Assembly: GCF_947179165.1 (NCBI RefSeq)
Contig: NC_077248.1
Location: 49,750,232 to 49,814,231 of the forward strand
Direction: 5' to 3'
DNA from: Solanum dulcamara
Taxonomy: Eukaryota; Streptophyta; Magnoliopsida; Solanales; Solanaceae
Length of the DNA: 64,000 nt
The notes under the pieces were generated by a model, which searched no databases, was not told where the DNA came from, and was given only the letters and a program-made list of their open reading frames with translations. This document shows positions 30,726 through 41,463 of the stretch, piece by piece. How positions within the stretch are numbered: position 1 is the first letter of the stretch; each line of letters starts with the position of its first letter. The translations under genes were made by a program, and so were the position numbers.

Positions 30726-30945
30726 TGTTATCAGGGCAAGGTTAAAAATGGGTATTCATCTTGGCAGGTTCAGTTTTAGCTGCAACTTTTTTGACAGTAA
30801 TGAAGATTTTTGTTGGAGAAATTTTTCAGAGAAGTTCTCTATGCCGAGACATAGATTTTGCAGAGGAGATTTTGAAGATAGAGATGCAACCTGTTGAAGA
30901 TTACGTGAAGAAGGTGGAGCAAATTTATTTTGTCAGAAATTCAGG
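30726..30945 (+). other. primer site and short internal fragment following the type B LTR
   Basis: TGTTATCAGGGC, then MGIHLGRFSFSCNFFDSNED-like coding resembling a Copia gag start. About 150 further bases are open in more than one frame but not recognisable. It ends at the type A purine tract GCCAAGGGGGAGAA (30945-30958). Confidence 0.5.
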
Positions 30946-30959
30946 CCAAGGGGGAGAAT

Positions 30960-31405
30960 TGTTGGGTGTTTGCCCTGACTTTTCTAGTATAATTAGGTTT
31001 TCCTTTTCCTAAAAGGAAAACACAATGTCTCCATATTTGGCTAGTCCTTTTTCTTATAGAAAAAAGGTTTATTCTTTCTAACTTGGTAGCATTCACAATG
31101 TAGTCCAGGGGCTTTGAGAGTTTTGTGAGGGGGGAGAAACGATGAGACACAAGTGTTACGTTAGCATTTGTGTGAACTTCTTTTTATTTCGAGTGAATTG
31201 TGTGAGGTTATTTCTCTCGATTATTTGTACTCTCATATTTATAGTGGATTGCTCATCTCCTCTTGTGGATGTAGATCGGTTGACCGAACCACATTAAATG
31301 CTTGTGTCTCTTTTGGTATATTTCTCGTTTGTCTTCTTACTCATGGTTATTCGAGGTTTGCTTTGCTAGCTTGCGCATGACACCTAATTATTTTCGTTCC
31401 TAACA
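30960..31405 (+). repeat. Copia-2 3' LTR (type A), TATA box deleted
   Basis: 446 bp, 22 shorter than the 5' copy. The missing part corresponds to the ATGACTCTATAAATAGAGGT region, so the TATA box is gone; the rest aligns closely. The LTR ends about 260 bases upstream of the HMA gene start. Confidence 0.88.
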
Positions 31406-31410
31406 ATAAG

Positions 31411-31665
31411 ATGAATGAGTACTCAAATTAACAAAAGATAAAATTAAGATATTTCATCTAATGGAGTTGTATTAAATTTGGACCTTTTCCCTTAATTCAA
31501 TTGAGTACAACTCAAGCTTCCACATACTAGTGAACCACCCCCCGCTAATTCCCACCAACCAATTTTCGTGTGAAGTACTTTAACGAAATCAAAGAAACAA
31601 TTTCTGAATTCTTCATTCTATTTTCTAAAGATGTCTTGTTTGTAGTAAATGCTGAGGGGATTGCC
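31411..31665 (+). promoter_or_regulatory. short 5' flank of the HMA gene next to a Copia LTR
   Basis: Only about 255 bases separate the retrotransposon from the chosen ATG. No strong TATA box is seen. An in-frame upstream ATG at 31570 would add 32 residues without a recognisable domain. Confidence 0.35.
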
Positions 31666-31774
31666 ATGTCTAAAGAAGAGAAGAAAATTGAAGTAATTAA
31701 TGCAGTTTACAAAGTTCGTCTTCACTGTCCAAAATGTGCACATGATATTAGAAAACCACTCTTGAGAACTCAAG
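31666..31774 (+). CDS. HMA protein exon 1
   Basis: 36 codons plus one base. It carries the first CPKC motif. The donor is CAAG|GTACGA. Confidence 0.85.
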
Positions 31775-32947
31775 GTACGAAACATAATTAATTTTTTTTA
31801 TTTGTTTGCTAGCTTTTCATGTCAATGTGTTGAATTATAGGACAATCTCATCTGAAAATGTAAACTATAACATATAGTACACTCCTATTTTGTAATTTTT
31901 TAAATTCTAATATAGCACCATGATCTTCACGTGCTGACTTGATTCATTTTGTGAACCAAGACCATAATTTTTATAATAATAATAACGGTGAGACTTGAAC
32001 TACAACATCTATCTTCTCTAATACTATGTTAAAGATTTATGATCATCTCATGTGAACATTTAAGTTAGGTTAGACAAGTCATTTAATTTACTTTGTTATA
32101 TTTTACACATAATTAAAGCAAAAATTAAGAACTGAGCTTATATAGGATATAGTTTTTGACATGTTTTTTCTTCCCTTGTTTTATTTTATCTATTTTCATG
32201 AGACATCAATTGGTATCAGTTGATATGAAGAGAAAAAATGTATCATGGGTCAGGAGTTCATACTGTGGATGTGAAATTTGAGAAAGATGAAGTTACAGTA
32301 AAAGGTGCTATTGACGCAAAGAAAATTCACCAACGTTTAGAGAAATGGAGTAAAAAGAAAGTCGAGATAGTATCCCAGACCAAGGTTAAAGAAGTTGAAA
32401 AGGAAAAGGAAGTGAAAATGGTATGTCCACCCACATCACTAAATTATAATCTTTCTTTCTCATTTTATATGAAACTATTTGACTTTACACGATATTTAAA
32501 AAAAAGAAGACTTTTTAAAACTTATGATCTAAAACAATTTTTAGATATTTGTGCGATTGAAAATCATTTTATTAAGGACAAAAGAGGAATTTTAAAGTTA
32601 GTCCCTCCGTCTCATTTTAGTTGTCATATTGCGCTTTTCGGAAGTCAATTTGACTAATTTTTAAAGTTAAATTATATTACTTTAACTCAATATTATAAAG
32701 TAAAAAATTAGATAGTAAAAAACTATACGAAAAGTACTATAAGTTATAATTTTTTTTATATCAATATGATAAAAAAAATACATCTTAAAATATTTTTCAA
32801 AGTTTATATAGTTTGACTCTCAAAAAGGAAATCGTAACAATTAAAATGGAACGGAAGGAGTAAATTATTTCTAATTATATTAAGGTGATATTTTTTGGGG
32901 GGTGAACTTAAAAAGAAACAGTGCCACCTAAAATGGGACCGAGAGAG

Positions 32948-32987
<40 letters not shown>

Positions 32988-34551
32988 CTTATCCACGAAA
33001 AATTAATAATTCAATATAATATCTAATGTGAATAAGTTTTTGCAAAAACTATTGCATAGCTCATGAAAGATTAATTTATTATGAATTTAATTTATGTACA
33101 ACGTCAATATAAATGCTATTTAGATTGTTAAGATTAATACGTTACAGTAAATAACCTTTCTTATATTCTAATTAGTAATCCCACTTTTATAAACAGTTAT
33201 TTATAGTTATTTTTAAATGATTTGAGAATATAAATTTATTTTATATGTATTGATCAATATATAAAAGTTAAACTCAAATATTGAATTCTCTTCCATTAAT
33301 GCAACTTCAGATGAGAATATAATTTTTTTAATACCATTTTTTATACTTTATATTACTAATCCTAGTTTTTCCATATAAGTAATCCGAGTTTCTGCGGACA
33401 CTTGCATTAAGCACTCATCTATTCCATATTAATTGTATTTGTGAGGCATGCACGTTTATTAAGTAAAAATATTTAGGACCATTACTTTCCTCTTTTACCC
33501 TTTTAGTAATTTCAAATTATTCTTGAAAATAAAAATAATTTTTTCAGGTAAAGTCTCTTCAAACACAAAACATATAACTTGAGCTCTAAATATTTCTTTA
33601 GTCCTAGTAGCTAGGATACAAGTATATAAGGTATTTTTCAAGAAAATAACACAAAATAATGGGAGAACATCATGGCATTGTATTAAAGTATTTCAGAATA
33701 AATGTAATGAAATCAAATAAAGTAAATATTTGTACCTAATAAATCATAATGAAATTGAATAAAATCTAAAAGTACTAAAGTATACTAAAATAAATATGAC
33801 TAATAAGTACTATTAATTACATGATTAAAAAAGTAAAGACATAAAGGGAAATAAATTATACATTTTCACTGTATACACTAATTTAAAACTAAAAACAGCA
33901 GATATTCAATATAATTGCTATTGGTGGTGTTAAATTGATTTTTTTTTGTTAGCATTATTATTGACTTGATTTTGGATTGAGTTTTGTTTGAGTTACTAAC
34001 ATTTTTGAGCTATAAAACTTATTAGACCATACCCTTTAAATTAATGTTTGTGAAGCGATGAATTCATTTTCTCAACTCCCTGTTTTTTAATTAATTTATA
34101 TATATACCAACAACTTTAAGAACTTAGCTTAATTTTTTTATTATGATCCTATCCACGCTACGAAAGATCAATAAAACTTGTAAATACAGACGATCATTAA
34201 GTTAGGGTTGTTCATAATCCACTTGTTCTTGCGCAAATATTTCAGGGCTTTGCTTTGATTTATTTGAGCAGTTAAAGCATACTAATCACTTATTATTTGC
34301 ATTTTTTTTTTTTACTTTTTGATCTCTTTTTCTGGTGTTACAAGATAATCCTTGAAGAATATCACAGATTAGCACGTTGATATAGGAACTGGTTGAAAAC
34401 GGGAGGTGAAAAAATAATTTTACCGCTTATAAGTGTTTTTTTTTTCCTTCAAAATTTTGAATAGTAAAATATTATTTTAATTATATATATATATATTTAT
34501 CAAACTAATTCATCACTTTAATTTTTAAAATATTCTTTTCCAACTGAACTT

Positions 34552-34592
<41 letters not shown>

Positions 34593-35160
34593 CAATTGAT
34601 TCATGTCCAAACGTTTATTAAGGAATTGACACTTCCATTGACTTGTTTCTATTGAATCTAGAAGGAGACTATTAAGACAACGACATTGAAAGTTTACATG
34701 CATTGCAACAAGTGTGAACTTGACCTAAAGAGGAGGTTACTCAAACATAAAGGTAAAAATATATAGTCCAACAAGATTTATATTTCCAGAGACATTTTAT
34801 TTAAATAATCTCTATTGTTTATATGCATTTATTGCAGGAATTTATACCGTTAAAACAGACTTCAAAGCTCAAACAATAACAGTTGAGACAATACTTGAGG
34901 CTGAAAAAGTTGTGACGTATGTGACAAAAACATTTGGCAAACACGTAGAAATCGTAAAGAAGAAAGAGGAGGAAAAAAAGGAAGTAAAGAAAGAAAAAGT
35001 AACAATTGAAGTGAAAGACACAGAAAAAATTGTTGAATTTAAGGAAGTGAAGAAAGTAGAGGCAAAAACCAAGGAGGGTGAAATTCCATACTTTGTTCAT
35101 TATGTATATGCCCCTCAGTGGTTCAGTGATGAGAACCCTAATGCTTGTTATGTCATGTAG
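31666..35160 (+). CDS. heavy-metal-associated isoprenylated plant protein (two HMA domains), exons 31666-31774, 32254-32420, 34662-34752, 34838-35160
   Basis: Predicted metallochaperone-like protein of 229 residues that binds soft metal ions and, in this family, is tethered to membranes or partners by a C-terminal prenyl group. HMA domain 1 has RLHCPKCAHDI with Cys21 and Cys24. HMA domain 2 has YMHCNKCELDLK with Cys107 and Cys110. A lysine- and glutamate-rich linker follows (KKKEEEKKEVKKEK), and the protein ends CYVM, a CaaX box; final Met favours farnesylation. All introns are GT-AG (phases 1, 0, 1); each HMA domain is split at the same place, after Gly in the TQG/HKG position, as expected for duplicated domains. 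No stops. The start at 31666 is preferred because the domain follows at once. The third exon could begin at 34662 or 34665. Confidence 0.88.
32254..32420 (+). CDS. HMA protein exon 2
   Basis: Acceptor GGGTCAG|GAG; completes Gly37 and continues VHTVDVKFEKDEVTVKGAID, the second half of HMA domain 1. The donor is ATG|GTATGT. Confidence 0.85.
32601..32860. mobile_element. Stowaway-like MITE in HMA gene intron 2
   Basis: 260 bp flanked by TA on both sides (32599-32600, 32861-32862). The left end is GTCCCTCCGTCTCATTTTAG; the right end, reverse-complemented, is CTCCTTCCGTTCCATTTTAA. TA duplication and the CTCCCTCCGT terminus are diagnostic of Stowaway (Tc1/mariner-derived) MITEs. Confidence 0.82.
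32895..32952. repeat. second Stowaway-type terminus (relic)
   Basis: GCCACCTAAAATGGGACCGA followed by GAGAGTAA resembles another right-hand Stowaway end about 90 bases beyond the first. Either it is a relic of a separate copy, or the 260-bp element sits inside an older one. Confidence 0.4.
32949..32986. repeat. (TA)n microsatellite
   Basis: About 18-19 TA units directly after the MITE terminus. Confidence 0.95.
34555..34587. repeat. (AT)n microsatellite
   Basis: About 16 AT units about 75 bases upstream of HMA exon 3. Confidence 0.95.
34662..34752 (+). CDS. HMA protein exon 3
   Basis: Carries the second metal motif CNKC. Acceptor GAATCTAG|AAGGAG (or three bases later); donor AAAG|GTAAAA. 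Confidence 0.82.
34838..35160 (+). CDS. HMA protein exon 4
   Basis: Acceptor TATTGCAG|GAA. Completes HMA domain 2 (IYTVKTDFKAQTITVE), then the charged linker, an aromatic tail YFVHYVYAPQWF and CYVM before TAG. Confidence 0.88.
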
Positions 35161-35867
35161 ACATATAATGACATGAACTTCTTGCACATACCAAGTTAAT
35201 TCTTAATTTGATATGTATATGTAAAAATAATGTCTATTTTCTTAATTTCACTTTTTGTACAAATAACTTGATTTATTTCACAAGTACGATGTTTTTGGTA
35301 TTGTAATTAATCATTCACAGAGACATTAGAAAAAAAACTTATCAAAACATTTTAAAAAATAATCTTTATTGGTGTTTTGATTATGTAAATTAAAACAAAA
35401 ACTTTTGTCAGTTTAATTAAATAATGAAACAATTTATAAAATAACAAATAAAAAATGTTTTTGAGTTGGATGAGTTTTGTTACAATCCATTGGGCTTAGC
35501 TAGCTCAAACGGGTAATTTGTAGAAATAGCATCGTTCAATGTAAGAAGTTTAATTTTTGTCTGTTTTAAAGAAATTTGGGCAAAAACAAAAGTCTGCGTC
35601 AGAACGAAAGAGTTGGATGTAAGAAATTTCGTAAGAGTTGAAAAGAGCTTGTATAGTTAAAGACTAAATATTGTAGTAAATAACTTGGATGTAAAACTTA
35701 TATGATTAAAACCTAAGATTGTATCCCCATAATGGGCAGTGCCATTCTTCAGTGTTCAGCCAATTAACGATGCTTGAATTCTAGATATGCACCCAGTCCC
35801 TAAACCATCACTCAATCTTTCTCAAGATTTGAACGATTTATTTCAATATGATATTTCTATAATTATA
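35161..35867. other. 3' flank of the HMA gene
   Basis: AT-rich; the 3' UTR lies at its start. No other gene or element recognised. Confidence 0.4.
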
Positions 35868-36606
35868 TTTGTTATTGGGAAAAGGGTCAAAAATGCCCTT
35901 AAACTATTTGAAATGAATAAAAATATTGTTCGTTTATAGTTTGGTCCAAAAATACCCTTATTGTTAATATTTTGATCCAGAAATGTCCTTATTGTTATTT
36001 AATGGGTCAAAAATGCTCCTATTGGTACAAAATGGGTCAAAAATGCCCTTTTTCAAATAAATATATTTTTTTAAGAAAAAAAAATCTTGTTCCTTATAAA
36101 AATATTATTTTTAAGAAACTTTATTCTTGTTTTCTTTCTTTTTAAACCACTTTAAGTAATAAAAATGTAGGAAATTATTTTATTCTTCGTAATCACATTT
36201 TATCAATTAAAAAAGAATAATTTCATGTACTCTATGTTTTAAAGGATAATATATGTCATATATATAAGATCATAATAAATTCATTATTAATTTTTATTCA
36301 AATAACGATAAAAAATAATTATAATAAAATAATTTTTTTTTTTAATTTTTTAATTTTTTTTCTAATTGAAGTAGAATAAATATTTGCTAATAAAAGAAAT
36401 ATTATTAGGAAAAAAATGTGTTCAAAAAGAAAATAAATAATAAATTTATTTGAAAAAGGATATTTTTGAGCTATTAAATAACAATAGGGGCATTTCTGGA
36501 CCAAATTATTGACAACAAGGACATTTTTGGACCAAAATATAAATGAAGGGCATTTTTTTCATTTCAAATAGTTTAAGGACATCTTGACCATTTTTCCTTT
36601 GTTATT
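35868..36606. mobile_element. Mutator-like MITE (35877-36597) with 9-bp target duplication
   Basis: TTTGTTATT occurs at 35868-35876 and at 36598-36606. The 721-bp element between has long imperfect inverted arms: left GGGAAAAGGGTCAAAAATGC, right (reverse complement) GGAAAAATGGTCAAGATGTC, both continuing CCTTAAACTATTTGAAATGAA. Each arm repeats GGTC(C)AAAAATGCCCTT-like units several times. A 9-bp duplication is typical of Mutator. No coding sequence. Confidence 0.82.
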
Positions 36607-37040
36607 TAAATAAGAGTAACCAATTATGCCATATAAATTTAAATTATCCCTGAACGAATTTATTAAATGAGAGTTAGCACCTTGAGTTCATGCAACACTT
36701 CTTCTAGCAATATTAATCCCACTTTCCCAAGAAAATTTAAGATATTATGATGCAAGTTAATGTTTGCAACCACCAAATAATAATTAAGAACGAGAAGAAA
36801 GTTGGTATTTTACTACATGGAAACCATGCAACATAGGAAAATCTTATGAAGTTTACAACCGCATTTGGTTTCACAATCTTATTAGAGGATCATAATTAAA
36901 GTAACATAGGCAGAAGAATTCATAAACTTACCTTGAATATAAGATCTTGAAAGAATAATGATGTTTTTTCGTTCAAAAAACTAGTGAGAAAAACTTTGGA
37001 GCTTGTCCAAAAACTATCATGATCTAAGCTAGGCCCTAGG
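36607..37040. other. spacer, possibly internal sequence of the adjacent minus-strand LTR element
   Basis: No protein. On the minus strand, 37040 leftward would be the internal side of the LTR at 37041-38718. No intact primer binding site is present; GCCTAGCTTAGATCATGATA could be what remains just inside one. Confidence 0.3.
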
Positions 37041-38718
37041 TATAACACGACGATTAGAATCCCAAGGGACTCCAACCAAGCCTCTTAGTTTATCATTAAT
37101 GAGAATACATAAGGTAAATGAGACAATAAAACTAAATCATAAGTGCGGAATAAAGATCTAAATTAAACATAAATGTCTCGATAAATGAGAAATCAAACTC
37201 CGAAAGAATCATGACAACATAGACCTCATAACAATCTAACATGTCTCTAGTACTATGGATGGGGCTTAGGTCAAGTTCCTTGCTCACCACAAGAGAATAA
37301 ATGTCGTAAGAAACATAAAGAAAATATAAATATCACGTCCTCGAAACATGATGACTCACCAACAATAAGAAGTAAGCTCAAATCTCTAGCCACGAATGGA
37401 GTGTGCGTGATGATCGTCCGACCCTACATTATGATATAATGTAGGCAAAAAGTATGCATTAGTACATGAAATGCTCTAAGTATGTGAAAAGCATGCATGA
37501 ACAATGAAAATCAGACATAGTCGATATGAACATGTGATGCATGACCAATATCTTGAAAATATGAATATATTTGAAAACATTTGAAAAACATAATCATTTG
37601 TTCAATATATCATAAAACATCATAAGATCTTATAGAGCGTAATATATATATATGGGATTTTAAACCTTAACCGACATATAAGACCATGTGAGGTATAACA
37701 TAGAATCAGATGTAACTTTCACACCGAGAAGAGAGAGTCTACTTGCCAAGGTAGACTCCGTATTATAAATATAAACATGAGCTATATGTAGATCCACTAG
37801 CTAAGCCATAAAGGCAACCTACGGTGGCACATAGTTTTGGTACTAATGGCTGCTACTAGGATTCCCATCATAAAGTTCACTCGGTGCTAAGTTAATCCCA
37901 ATGGAATACATAAAACATAGTCAATAGGAAAAGTAAATCAACAAATCCAACATCATGAAAATATAACATAAGAATAACTCCTTGAAAACCATGATCATAA
38001 CTTGAACTTGTGGATACTTACCTTTCTAAGCATCCATTTTATCATAACTTGCCTATTGTGTCTAAGCATCCAATTTATCATAACTTGAATATTGTGAGAA
38101 AGTCTTTCACAATTCATGATTTTGTACTTGAAAACATACTTAAATCGTAATACATAGCTTTCATAAATCATACATGAGAATTCATATGTTTCATAATCAT
38201 AAATCATACTTGAAATTGATGGCATAATGCATGGCTTATTGTAAAATTCATTCAAGACATGTAATTTAATTGAAATCACGCATGAATAGATCACTGGAAT
38301 TATACAAAAGTATAATTGAGTTGACCCAATGGAATTTGATAAAAACCCTAAAATAATTAAATTGAAATTGATGTAGAATTAGAGAGAAAACCTTGGGACT
38401 TCATGAATGAAAAGGTTCCATGGATGAATTCCCACATACCTTGATGAAGATCAAATTTGAAATTTAAAGAAGAAGCTTGAACCTTAGAACCCTAGCTTGA
38501 TGAAGAAGAAGAGTCCTTTAGGAGAGAATCCTTAATGCCTTAGAGTGATTTTTGAGAAAAATAAGAGGGAATGATGCTAATTTGAAGGCTTTAGGTATTT
38601 ATAGGCTTAGCATAATACCCCAAAATAATATAGTATAGGTGTATAATAGGTAGGAATTATCCAAAATAACCCTCATTAAAATCTACTGAAGTGAACCTAC
38701 AATTGGGACCTATGGGTC
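37041..38718 (-). repeat. Gypsy-type LTR, minus strand, truncated in U3
   Basis: On the minus strand a TATA box CCTATAAATACC (near 38600) is followed by an AG/CTT-rich leader and then TCATCAAGGTATGTGGG, the same layout as in the Gypsy-1 LTR (TATA, pyrimidine-rich leader, AAGGTATGTAAGG). It ends near 37041 with TCGTGTTATA. Its upstream part is cut off where the next element begins at 38719. Confidence 0.5.
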
Positions 38719-39459
38719 TATTACGATCCAACCCCGTAGGCTGTGATTAGTGCCCGAGATGGACACCTGTACACATACCTATTACATATTGTCAGACTGA
38801 AATCAGGAACTATAGGAAGCTTAATAAGCCATTCAGGATTTACAATAACACATATCATGACTCTACCTCCTAAGGAGTCGCAGTTAACCAAATCATTATA
38901 TAATACGCAAGCCGACAAGGCTGCCATTATGTATACCAATATAGTATGCAAGCCGATAAGGCTGTCATTATATATGGAGATATCCCTATCAAATCATACA
39001 GACACAACTGAGCAAAACTTATATATGCAACCCACACGTATGTATCTACAAACCTCTAAGAATATCATAGCGAAATATAATGGAATAGGGCCCCACTGTA
39101 CCCCTAGATATACATACATAAGTTTACATCAAAAGATCAGTATCAAAATAACTTAGTCTCTGAAACAATGGAGCAATCCAAACAGCTCAACAGAAGTCCT
39201 ATATTGGAGGGCCACCAAACCAAGTATCTGTACTTGCAGATATGAAACACAACCCCCTCCAAAAAAGGGGGTCAGTACGAGATATGTATTGAGTATATAA
39301 AACATGAAATACATTAAGGAAGATCATAACTGAAGTAGGGACTCTAGGAGACAAGTATGATAATCAAGGAATCACGATACCTATGCCTTACGAAATAAAA
39401 TCATGCATATCATTATCATATATCGTACCTGGTCCATTATGGGATTCGGTGCCATAATC

Positions 39460-39625
39460 ATATCATCATATCATCATATACCATACCCGGTCCTTTAGTA
39501 AGGGACTCAGTGAATAAAGTCATGTGCAAGTTTACCGTACTCGGTCCATCATGGGACTTGGTAAATAATATAGTAAAACTGTGCATGATAACATACCCGG
39601 CCCGAAATTCAGTGAATAATAAAAT
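39460..39625. repeat. tandem CATACCCGG(T/C)CC units within the LTR
   Basis: Units of roughly 65-75 bases containing ATACCCGGTCC(N)TGGGACTCGGTGAATAA-like sequence recur about four times; matching units lie at about 46795-47000 in the other LTR. Confidence 0.6.
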
Positions 39626-39764
39626 AATAGTATGCACGAGTGGAATATCATAAGCAACCATATACAATTAGATTATCATCTAAGATTTAATATAATAATA
39701 AAAAAATGAGCCATCATTTGAAGATCAAGACCGTAGTCATCTCCCGTACCCTTCGAATGTCATT

Positions 39765-39832
39765 ATGAATTATACCAAATATGAATTATACCAAAATATA
39801 AATTATGCCAAAATATGAATTATGCCAAAATA
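39765..39832. repeat. 17-bp tandem repeat ATGAATTATGCCAAAAT, about four copies
   Basis: Short tandem repeat inside the left LTR. The right LTR has about six copies at 47145-47240, so the array has changed length since insertion. Confidence 0.8.
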
Positions 39833-41447
39833 GGATGGCTAGAATCATACACATGTATCAAGACATAATGATATAAGTTCTGGGAATCAAGAACATTAGC
39901 CATCCTAGTGTCTCTAAGAGTAGGAGCTTCTTTGGAATTTATACATTCGTCGTCCGTTTGTTTCATATGGATCATGTTAAAAGAAAGAAAGGTTAGCTTT
40001 ACATACCTTGAACTCTAAATAAATGTCCAACGTCTACTTCTCGAGCTCGCGGGTCTAAAATTAAGATAACATAGGCCATAGTTAGATATCCACATCACTT
40101 ACTAACTAATCCAAGTACGAATGAAACTTAATAAAATTCGGGTAGCATTTTCCTTGCAAACTTAATAATCCTTAAAATTTTAATTTAGCTAAACACCAAT
40201 TAAAATATCAACAACAACAATACCAACAATTTCATATTAAACTAGAATTAAATCCATCCTTAGGTTACTTCCAAAATAGCCCAATATACATTTGGATGTC
40301 AATGCTTGTATACACTTTTTTATTTCCGCATATCCATAGTATAACAACAACAACAACTACCACCAATCCCTCGATATTACAGCCCACAAAACAGTTCATA
40401 ATAACCACAAAATAGTTCCTAAAATATCATCGCAAAACAATCACAAATATCATACCAAACAGCTCCAAAATATTATCACAAAACAACCATGAAAATCATG
40501 TAAAATAGCCCCAAATATTATCACTAAACAGTCTGGTATACTCTTTGTATACAATATCTTCATACACTTTATTCTTCCAAATTCAAGAACAAAAACACAT
40601 CAACAATATCAAAAGCAATATCAATAATTATTATACACCATAACTCAGCTAATTCCATCCATTTAATCCACCTAAAACAACCCCTTAATCCATAAATCTC
40701 AACAAAATAACAAATGAGTTTATAACACTATTTTCTCCGTTCTAATCCGTTAAAACTCTAAATAAACTTGTTGACAATGAAAAAGGGAATTTAATATTAA
40801 CTTAAGTATTCAACAACCACATTAACACTTTCTTGGTTGATTTTTAGCTCAAATTGAAGGCAACACGACGTACAACACTTTTCTCTTCATGAGCTTCGGG
40901 ATTCGGGGCTCAAATTTTGGTCAAAAATGATGTTTCTCTCTAAAATCCTCCTCCTCTCTCTCTCTCTATGGAAATTTCTGGATGTTTTGGTCTAAAATGT
41001 AAAGGAGAAAGTTTAAAAATTTCCTTAAATAGCATGAGTATTTGGCCTGACCCGACTTGAAATTGGGTTGGGCTGAATCCACTGTTCAACTCGACTTTTT
41101 TGACTTAAAATGTCCATATCTCCTTATCCTGATGTCATATATAGTCCCATGACCTATAGTTGGAAATATATTTTAATTATGTACAATTTGTATTTTGAGA
41201 GCTTTTCCAAATTCCTAAATTCTGAAGGGGTTATGGCCTCTCAAAGTCAGATCACCCGAAAACGTAACTTAAAAATATTTTTTAGATGGATTCCACCTTT
41301 ATTTGGCTCAAGGGTTCTTCTTGAGTTGCATTTAAATTCACATATATTATCTATATAACTTGTCATATTTCCTAAAAAAAATCTCAATATATGGACCCCA
41401 CCTCAGCTTAGGAATAATCCAACGTACAAAAAATATGGGATATGATA

Positions 41448-41463
41448 TCCTTCCCCTCTTTGG
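41448..41463 (-). other. LARD-like element polypurine tract
   Basis: CCAAAGAGGGGAAGGA on the minus strand, preceded by CATTTGAGGACGAATGTT, the same conserved block seen before the Gypsy-1 tract. Confidence 0.7.

Larger units (their letters stand above)
25538..31405 (+). mobile_element. chimeric Copia LTR retrotransposon (Copia-2) containing a second Copia LTR
   Basis: Outer LTRs (type A) start TGTTGGGTGTTTGC and end TTCCTAACA. The flanks are ATAAC (25533-25537) and ATAAG (31406-31410), a 4-of-5 match expected for an ageing target duplication. Inside are a tRNA-Met-type primer site, a Copia gag-pol frame (26046-29959), then a purine tract, an unrelated 705-bp LTR (type B, 30019-30723) with its own primer site, a short internal fragment, and the type A purine tract and 3' LTR. 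The layout points to recombination between two Copia families. Confidence 0.85.
38719..41447 (-). repeat. LARD-like element 3' LTR (left copy)
   Basis: About 2729 bp. On the minus strand it starts TATCATATCCCATATTTTTT after the purine tract and ends GATCGTAATA, where the other copy has GTCGTGACA. Confidence 0.72.

Noticed and set aside
34819..35187. Minus-strand frame rich in Phe and Leu
   Set aside because: Antisense shadow of the Lys/Glu-rich linker in HMA exon 4.
38743..39156. 137-codon frame, with a related frame in the other copy
   Set aside because: Located inside the LARD-like LTR; no domain and not conserved as coding between copies.
39765..39832. CRISPR-like spaced repeats
   Set aside because: The units are directly tandem with no unique spacers; it is a plain tandem array in a plant LTR.
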